Assembly (NCBI GenBank): GCA_004295045.1
Contig: SHND01000058.1
Location: 1 to 64,000 of the forward strand
From: Chloroflexota bacterium
GTDB lineage: Bacteria > Chloroflexota > Anaerolineae > UBA4142 > SHND01
Length of the DNA stretch: 64,000 nucleotides
Reading direction: 5' to 3'
Shown: one piece after another, positions 59,016-64,000 of the stretch
How positions within the stretch are numbered: the stretch's first letter is position 1
How the letters are laid out: the number at the start of each line of letters is the position of its first letter
Translations under genes and position numbers: made by a program
The notes under the pieces: model-generated
What the model was told of the DNA's origin: nothing
The model's input: the letters and a program-made list of their open reading frames with translations, nothing else
The model's database searches: none

Positions 59016-59810
59016 TCACCTAAAGTTTTTTCCGCGTAACAATTCATCTACCCATTTTTCTTCATCTGCCGAAAGCGGCGCGCGCGGCGGTTCACGATAA
59101 TTCAACAAGCGGTCATACGCGCCGTTGTCGTACGCTTTGTTCAATACAACTTGGATATCCAATGTCACATCGGGGTCGGGTGGCATCAACGGAATGCGTA
59201 TGTTTGGCAATCGCTCTTGCAATGGAATCGGATACACTTCAAAGCGATAGCAGTCGGGCGCGCGGCGCACATTGATTAAACAGCGGTGCGGCGGCAAATT
59301 GACAAGACCGGCTTGCAGGACTGCAAGCGTCGGCGCGCCATTTTCAAGCAAATCAATTTCGACGAGATGCGTCTCACTTGCCAAAATTTCGCGCTGCTTG
59401 TGAAGATATTGTCGGCGTCCTTCGCCTTCTCTTTTGTTCGTCGGACTCAACACTTCAATCAACGTAACAATGTGTTCATCTTCCAATCGCACAATCTCAA
59501 CGAACGCTTCATGTTCTTCAATGGGTTCAAGAAAAACGACGAGCGGTTCCGCAGGCGGTACATCAAGGGCAGCAGGAACGCTAGCATACGCGGGAGCCGC
59601 CTCGCGCGCTTTTTTTTCCAAAACCAGCACATCCGGTATGCGCGGTTGCAGTTCATCCACAAAGACGCGAATGTTCAAGCGCGCGGCGTAGGTGGGTGGC
59701 AATGCCGGTTGCAGAACATCACGAATGTACGTCATCAACGCGTGATGCACATCGCCCCACTCGCTCGGATTTTCCAAATAGGGATTCATCCCCGGAAACG
59801 GATTTGGCAT
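59016..59810 (-). CDS. DUF4058 family protein
   Basis: 264 residues from the ATG at 59810, which has a GAGGG ribosome site at the end of the adenine deaminase gene. MPNPFPGMNPYLENPSEWG and YAARLNIRVFVDELQPRIPDVLV near the N-terminus are the DUF4058 signature; LIEVLSPTNKREGEGRRQYL near 122 recalls restriction-endonuclease-like Uma2/DUF folds. Such proteins are common in Chloroflexota and cyanobacteria. Function unknown. Confidence 0.9.
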   Translation of the reverse strand: MPNPFPGMNPYLENPSEWGDVHHALMTYIRDVLQPALPPTYAARLNIRVFVDELQPRIPDVLVLEKKAREAAPAYASVPAALDVPPAEPLVVFLEPIEEHEAFVEIVRLEDEHIVTLIEVLSPTNKREGEGRRQYLHKQREILASETHLVEIDLLENGAPTLAVLQAGLVNLPPHRCLINVRRAPDCYRFEVYPIPLQERLPNIRIPLMPPDPDVTLDIQVVLNKAYDNGAYDRLLNYREPPRAPLSADEEKWVDELLRGKNFR

Positions 59811-59818
59811 CGCAACCC

Positions 59819-61531
59819 TCAATCCGCAAGCACATCTACAAAATCAAACTTGCGTACATCAACCAGTCCTTTGTCGGTCAATTTTAGGTCGGGAATTACG
59901 GGCAGTGCGAGAAAGGACAATGCCATGAACGGCGTTTCCAAATCACAGCCGAGTTTGCGCGTCGCCGCGTTGAGATGGTCCAATTCTGCGCGTACGCGTT
60001 CAATCGCCTGTTCGCTCATCAAGCCGCCGATGGGCAGCGGTACGCGCCCGAGAACCTCCCCTTTGTTCACCGCGACAAAGCCGCCCTGCATTGAAGCAAT
60101 CGCGCGCGCCGCGCTCAACATGTCATCGTCATTCGTGCCAACGACGAGAATGTTGTGCGAATCGTGTCCGACGGACGAACCAATCGCGCCGCTCTGCAAC
60201 TTGAAACCGCGCACAAAACCCAAGCCGACGTTGCCCGTCGCGTTATGCCGCTCGATCACCGCCATTTTCAAAATATCGCGCGACGGGTCCGAGACGACGA
60301 GACCATTTTGAATCAACGCGCGGTCAAATTCCTCGCGCGTGGTGAGTTGCCCGGGAATCAAACCGATGATTCGCAGTGTGTTCGCATTCGGTGTCGCGCG
60401 CACGCGCAAATCCACTTGCGACCAATCCACATTCATCGTGTTCTTGATCGGCGGGCGCGAACGTTCGTGGTCATCGGGTTCGAGTTTACCGCGATAGACG
60501 ACGCGCTTGCCGCCGTAATAGACGCGCTCGATCTTCATTTCCTCAAAATTGTTGAATACCACAATATCCGCGCGTTTGCCGGGCGCAATCGCGCCGCGAT
60601 CGGTAAGCCCAAAATATTCCGCCGCGTTCAACGTCGCAATCGTAATTGCCGTAATCGGATCGAGCCCGTGTTGAATCGCGGTGCGGACAATGTAATCAAT
60701 GCTGCCCTTGTCCATCAAATCATCCGGCAAACGATCATCCGTACAAAATAAAATGCGGCGCAAAGTTCGTTGATTGATAATCGGTAAAAGCGTCAACAAA
60801 TTATGCGCGTTTGACGCCTCTCGAATTATCACATACATCCCGCGCCGCAGTTTTTCGTTTGCTTCTTCGACCGTCGTACATTCGTGGTCGCTGGCGATAC
60901 CCGAAGCGACATACGCTTCCAATTCGCGCCCCGTCAAGCCCGGAGAATGTCCGTCTATCCGTTTGTCGGCGAACGCGCGCAGTTTATCCAAAACTTCTAA
61001 TTCGCCGTTGATAACGCCCGGATAATTCATCACCTCCGCGAGACCCAAAACCCACGGATCATTTTTAAATTCGATCAAATCACTCCAGCGTAGAGTCGCG
61101 CCGCTTGTTTCCAAGTGCGTCGCAGGGACGCACGACGACGCCATGACGTACACGCTGAACGGCGTGTACTTGGACGCGTCGAGCATGTAGCGAATGCCCT
61201 CTTTGCCCAGCACGTTGGCGATTTCGTGCGGGTCAATCACGACGGTTGTGACACCATGCGGCACGACCGCGCGCGCAAATTCGTACGGCGGCACCAGCGC
61301 GCTTTCAATATGCACATGCGCGTCAATAAAACCCGGCGCAACATAGGCACCCTTCAAATCGGTTATTTTTTTCGCGTCGTATTCACCCAAACCCACAATG
61401 CGCGAATCCGAAATCGCAATGGAGGTGTCTTCAATTTCGCCAGTAAATACATTCACCACGCGTCCGTTTGTTAGCAACAGATCAGCGGGAATATCGCCGC
61501 GCGCGGATTGGATCAGAGTAGAGAGTTCCAT
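59819..61531 (-). CDS. ade: Adenine deaminase (Ade)
   Basis: 570 residues. Amidohydrolase fold with GFIDAHVHIESALV (HxH metal site near 71), VVIDPHEIANVLG, LGLAEVMNYPGVINGE near 150, DGHSPGLTGRELEAYVASG, and a C-terminal Ade-specific domain with HDSHNILVVGTNDDDM near 455. It converts adenine to hypoxanthine plus ammonia in the cytoplasm, feeding xanthine dehydrogenase. Placed upstream of DUF4058 and importer 2 on the same strand. Confidence 0.96.
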   Translation of the reverse strand: MELSTLIQSARGDIPADLLLTNGRVVNVFTGEIEDTSIAISDSRIVGLGEYDAKKITDLKGAYVAPGFIDAHVHIESALVPPYEFARAVVPHGVTTVVIDPHEIANVLGKEGIRYMLDASKYTPFSVYVMASSCVPATHLETSGATLRWSDLIEFKNDPWVLGLAEVMNYPGVINGELEVLDKLRAFADKRIDGHSPGLTGRELEAYVASGIASDHECTTVEEANEKLRRGMYVIIREASNAHNLLTLLPIINQRTLRRILFCTDDRLPDDLMDKGSIDYIVRTAIQHGLDPITAITIATLNAAEYFGLTDRGAIAPGKRADIVVFNNFEEMKIERVYYGGKRVVYRGKLEPDDHERSRPPIKNTMNVDWSQVDLRVRATPNANTLRIIGLIPGQLTTREEFDRALIQNGLVVSDPSRDILKMAVIERHNATGNVGLGFVRGFKLQSGAIGSSVGHDSHNILVVGTNDDDMLSAARAIASMQGGFVAVNKGEVLGRVPLPIGGLMSEQAIERVRAELDHLNAATRKLGCDLETPFMALSFLALPVIPDLKLTDKGLVDVRKFDFVDVLAD

Positions 61532-61533
61532 CT

Positions 61534-62316
61534 TTAACTGAGACGTCCCGTAATTTGAAGCGGCGCGCCGAGTGTTTCAAAGGGCTGGAGCGTAATTCCC
61601 ATGCCGCCAATCACTTGTTGCTCGTACACTACATTGCCGCCCTGCCACGCGTTGACTATTTCGAGCGGATTGTCCGCTTCGAGCACAATTTGTAGAACGC
61701 GTTCGGTGTTCACATCTTTGAGAATGACCGCGCCGCGCGTCAATTCAAACCATCCATCTTCGCCGCTGATGCCCAACAGTTTTTCATATTCCGCTTGCGC
61801 GGTTGGCACATCAATCACGCCCACGTTAACATCATTGATGTGCAGCGTTCGCCCAATGCCAAACGTCGGCGCTGAAATTCGCACCTCACGCGGCGTGACA
61901 TCTTGAATCAGGAACGGGAAACGTTCGTCGGCAGGCATTGCGCTGCGCCACACTACGCGCTGGCCGTCGGGTCGTTCGCGTTCGCCTTCATGAATGTCTC
62001 CGATTTCAAAACCGCGCGCGCGAATCGCCGCGACATCCGCGTCGAGGTCGTTCGATTCGACCACAAAACGCGCGAGGCGATTTTGTTGGCGCAGCGCGGC
62101 GACGATAAAGGGCGACGCTTGTTCCGCCAACGCGTGGTCGAAAATGCTGATGAGTTCCAAATACGTCGCGTCGGTGAGCGGCACGAGCGCGTTCTGCGTG
62201 CCCATCTTGGGATGTTTGCCGCCGCGCAGCACTTGAAAGCCAAGCCGTTCGTACACTTCAATGGCGAGATCGAGATCGTCAACTGCGATGAGAATATGGT
62301 CAATTCCGATAATCAT
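61534..62316 (-). CDS. VOC (glyoxalase-like) metalloprotein
   Basis: 260 residues. IIGIDHILIAVDDLDLAIEVYERLGF is the VOC N-terminal (positions 2-27), and TNALVPLTDATYLELISIFD-like strands follow. The second half (VGVIDVPTAQAEYEKLLGI) is another VOC-like repeat. Single-chain two-repeat glyoxalase_3-like enzymes isomerise or cleave small keto compounds; substrate unknown. It overlaps the neighbouring GNAT gene by 4 bp. Confidence 0.85.
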   Translation of the reverse strand: MIIGIDHILIAVDDLDLAIEVYERLGFQVLRGGKHPKMGTQNALVPLTDATYLELISIFDHALAEQASPFIVAALRQQNRLARFVVESNDLDADVAAIRARGFEIGDIHEGERERPDGQRVVWRSAMPADERFPFLIQDVTPREVRISAPTFGIGRTLHINDVNVGVIDVPTAQAEYEKLLGISGEDGWFELTRGAVILKDVNTERVLQIVLEADNPLEIVNAWQGGNVVYEQQVIGGMGITLQPFETLGAPLQITGRLS

Positions 62317-62876
62317 GATGGTTTCAGGTCCTTTACAGTCTTGAGATAGTCGGTGCGCTTGATTGCATAGTACACACAGTCCAGCCCAAACAGGTGCGCA
62401 TCTTTTTCGTATTGCAAGCCGCAGTGTTCCATCACCTTGCGCGAGGCGATATTTTCGGGAACGGCGAGAGCGATAATTTGTTCCAATTCAATCTGCCAAA
62501 AACCGAAACCTATGCTCGCGCGCGCGGCTTCGGACGCGTACCCTTTGCGCCAAAACGCTTTGCCGAACGCGTACAACACTTCGGTTTCCTGAATTTCGTC
62601 AATGAATCGCAAGCCGCAGTGTCCGATGAGTTCGCCACTCGCTTTTTCAACCACAGCCCACGGTCCGTACGAAAATTGCGTCCAGTGATCGTTGAAAAAA
62701 TCCATCGTACGCTCGGCGCGTTCCGACGGAGCGGCATCGCGCGTCGGCAGATAGCGCATCACTTCGGGATCGGCAAAAATGCGCGCGGTATAAAGTTCAA
62801 GGTCTTTTGGTTCAAAGGGGCGCAAGGATAAACGGTTTGTGTTGAGCGTCACGCGTGCCAATGAATCTGCCTCCAT
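62313..62876 (-). CDS. GNAT acetyltransferase (RimJ/RimL-like)
   Basis: 187 residues from the ATG at 62876 (an upstream in-frame start at 62984 would add 36 residues of unlikely composition; the start is uncertain). NRLSLRPFEPKDLELYTARIF and YAFGKAFWRKGYASEAARASIGFGF (acetyl-CoA loop near 105), then VPENIASRKVMEHCGLQYE, match the RimJ/RimL group. It likely acetylates a protein or small amine. Confidence 0.88.
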   Translation of the reverse strand: MEADSLARVTLNTNRLSLRPFEPKDLELYTARIFADPEVMRYLPTRDAAPSERAERTMDFFNDHWTQFSYGPWAVVEKASGELIGHCGLRFIDEIQETEVLYAFGKAFWRKGYASEAARASIGFGFWQIELEQIIALAVPENIASRKVMEHCGLQYEKDAHLFGLDCVYYAIKRTDYLKTVKDLKPS

Positions 62877-63042
62877 CGAAAAAAATCGCGGCGCGGCGAA
62901 TTTGGGGAAACGCGGATCAATGCCAAGAGGGGAAGCGTCGCCGCATACAAGATGCTTTGACGAATCTTGCGTGCAGCGGCTCATGGCGGCGACAAGAAAT
63001 GCAACAGCGACTCATCACCGCAAACGATTATAACATAATTCG

Positions 63043-63071
63043 TTGACACACCTTTTTGCCTTTGTTATACT
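63043..63071 (+). promoter_or_regulatory. Strong sigma-70 promoter of the ribokinase-like gene
   Basis: TTGACA (63043-63048), 17 bases, TATACT (63066-63071). It lies about 45 bases before the start codon, in the gap between divergent genes. Confidence 0.85.
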
Positions 63072-63116
63072 CCTGCCTGCCCGAACGCCTTTACGCAACA
63101 AAATTCGAAAGGAATC

Positions 63117-64000
63117 ATGCTGGAGCAACAACCTCGCATCACTGTCGTCGGCAGTTTTGTGGCAGGGCTCACCTTGCGCGCCGAACGCTTTCCCGTACAA
63201 GGTGAAACTCTGCTCGGACGCGATTTTGACTTGGGACCGGGAGGCAAGGGTAGCAATCAAGCCGTCCAAGCCGCGCGGCTCGGCGCACATGTAGAATTCG
63301 TTGCGTGTTTGGGTCAAGACGATTTTGGCGCAATCGGCGCGAAACTGTACGGCGATGAAACGGTTGGCACAACTCACCTGCGGCGTACTAACGAGCGCAA
63401 CACGGGCGTTGCATTCATCGTCCTCGATGCGCGCGGCGACAATTTCATCGTTCTCGATCCGGGCGCTAATTCGCTGCTTTCTCCGCAAGATGTAGAAGGG
63501 GCGCGCGCGACGATTCAAAATAGTCACGTCGTTCTTACGCAGCTCGAGATTCCGCTGGAAACTGCCGCGCGGGCGTTACAGCTTGCGCGCCAAGAAAATG
63601 CGATCAGCATTTTGAATCCCGCGCCGGCGCGGCACGTGCCGCCTGAAATTTTGAGCTGCGCGGACATTGTAACGCCGAACGAAACGGAACTGCGAATTCT
63701 GCTCGGGCGCGCGCCGGACGAGCAAGTGGACGCGCTCCACTTGTGCGAAGAATTGATCAAACTCGGTGTGCTGCGCGTGATTCTCACACGCGGCGCGCGC
63801 GGCGCAATGATTGTGACAAAGGATGGCTACCTTAATGTTCCTACTTTTGAGGTGGAAATTGTAGATACGACGGGCGCGGGCGATGCGTTTAATGGAACGC
63901 TTGCTTATTATCTTGCAAGCGGCGTGCCGCTTGAGCCTGCCGTGCGTTGTGCGGTTGCCGCAGGCGCGTTGGCGTGTACCAAGTTGGGTGTCATTCCCGC
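63117..64000 (+). CDS. Ribokinase/PfkB-family sugar kinase (3' truncated by window)
   Basis: About 294 residues visible, running off the window end. An AAAGGAA site precedes the ATG at 63117. ITVVGSFVAGLTLRAERFP and DLGPGGKGSNQAVQAARLGA (ribokinase substrate loop near 40-60) are clear, with VTPNETEL near 188 and the PfkB signature VDTTGAGDAFNGTLAYYLA near 253 (catalytic Asp). It probably phosphorylates ribose or a related pentose released from nucleosides, complementing the nucleoside hydrolase and PRPP synthetase. Confidence 0.9.
   Translation, partial: MLEQQPRITVVGSFVAGLTLRAERFPVQGETLLGRDFDLGPGGKGSNQAVQAARLGAHVEFVACLGQDDFGAIGAKLYGDETVGTTHLRRTNERNTGVAFIVLDARGDNFIVLDPGANSLLSPQDVEGARATIQNSHVVLTQLEIPLETAARALQLARQENAISILNPAPARHVPPEILSCADIVTPNETELRILLGRAPDEQVDALHLCEELIKLGVLRVILTRGARGAMIVTKDGYLNVPTFEVEIVDTTGAGDAFNGTLAYYLASGVPLEPAVRCAVAAGALACTKLGVIP

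Overview
The window reads as a bacterial chromosome segment, most likely from the Chloroflexota (Anaerolineae-like). This is an inference from the gene set, not a phylogenetic result. The clues are a complete bacterial-type coenzyme F420 cassette, two BMP-family purine-nucleoside ABC importers, lipoproteins with Thr/Ala/Pro/Gln-rich linkers, stand-alone S23 four-helix-bundle genes, and many 7-8 bp tandem repeats between genes. Gene density is high and coding GC is moderate and rich in CGCG words. I saw no rRNA, tRNA, CRISPR array, transposase or phage gene. No stretch longer than about 220 bases lacks a gene.

Layout. Positions 1-8946 are on the plus strand: a VIT/vWA protein cut by the window edge, a DUF4399 lipoprotein, an exported nucleoside hydrolase, several small six-helix membrane proteins, and a NarL-type histidine kinase/response regulator pair. 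From 8981 to 62984 every gene lies on the minus strand, a 54 kb co-directional run. At 63117 a plus-strand ribokinase-like gene starts behind a near-perfect sigma-70 promoter and runs off the end.

The minus-strand run, read in transcription order from its right end, has four blocks. (a) 62.9-46 kb: GNAT, VOC, adenine deaminase, DUF4058, BMP lipoprotein and ABC ATPase, HpcH aldolase, a cyclic-nucleotide-binding protein, a 3-hydroxybutyrate dehydrogenase-like SDR, PRPP synthetase, a Moco-sulfurase-like aminotransferase, HicBA, two acetyltransferases (one fused to a cyclic-nucleotide-binding domain), DUF4160/DUF2442, and two ABC permeases. (b) 46-38 kb: DinB-like protein, M20 and M14 peptidases, MFS exporter, P-type cation ATPase. 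(c) 37.9-17.5 kb: a GntR regulator, a second BMP-type importer, a guanine-deaminase-like enzyme, a xanthine dehydrogenase of the selenium-linked type, YgeY, YgeW, carbamate kinase, SsnA, threonine dehydratase, threonine synthase and another PLP enzyme. A membrane glycosyltransferase, an S23 protein and a LAGLIDADG-type protein are interspersed. (d) 17.4-9 kb: an S23 protein, F420:NADP oxidoreductase, CofE, an FbiB-like nitroreductase, CofD, CofC, an F420-type luciferase-like oxidoreductase, a Gfo/Idh dehydrogenase, an ASCH protein, CoxG and a NUDIX hydrolase.

Working together: the importers, nucleoside hydrolase, adenine and guanine deaminases, xanthine dehydrogenase and the SsnA/YgeW/YgeY/carbamate kinase set form a plausible anaerobic purine uptake and degradation route. 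PRPP synthetase and the ribokinase-like enzyme handle the ribose side. The F420 cassette lies directly downstream of the purine module in the same orientation, which raises the untested idea of F420-linked purine or amino-acid redox chemistry.

The most unusual structural feature is the repeat content. Two palindromic dispersed repeats have landed in frame inside one glycosyltransferase gene. The 7-8 bp tandem repeats supply start codons, a tail and internal segments of several catabolic and F420 genes.
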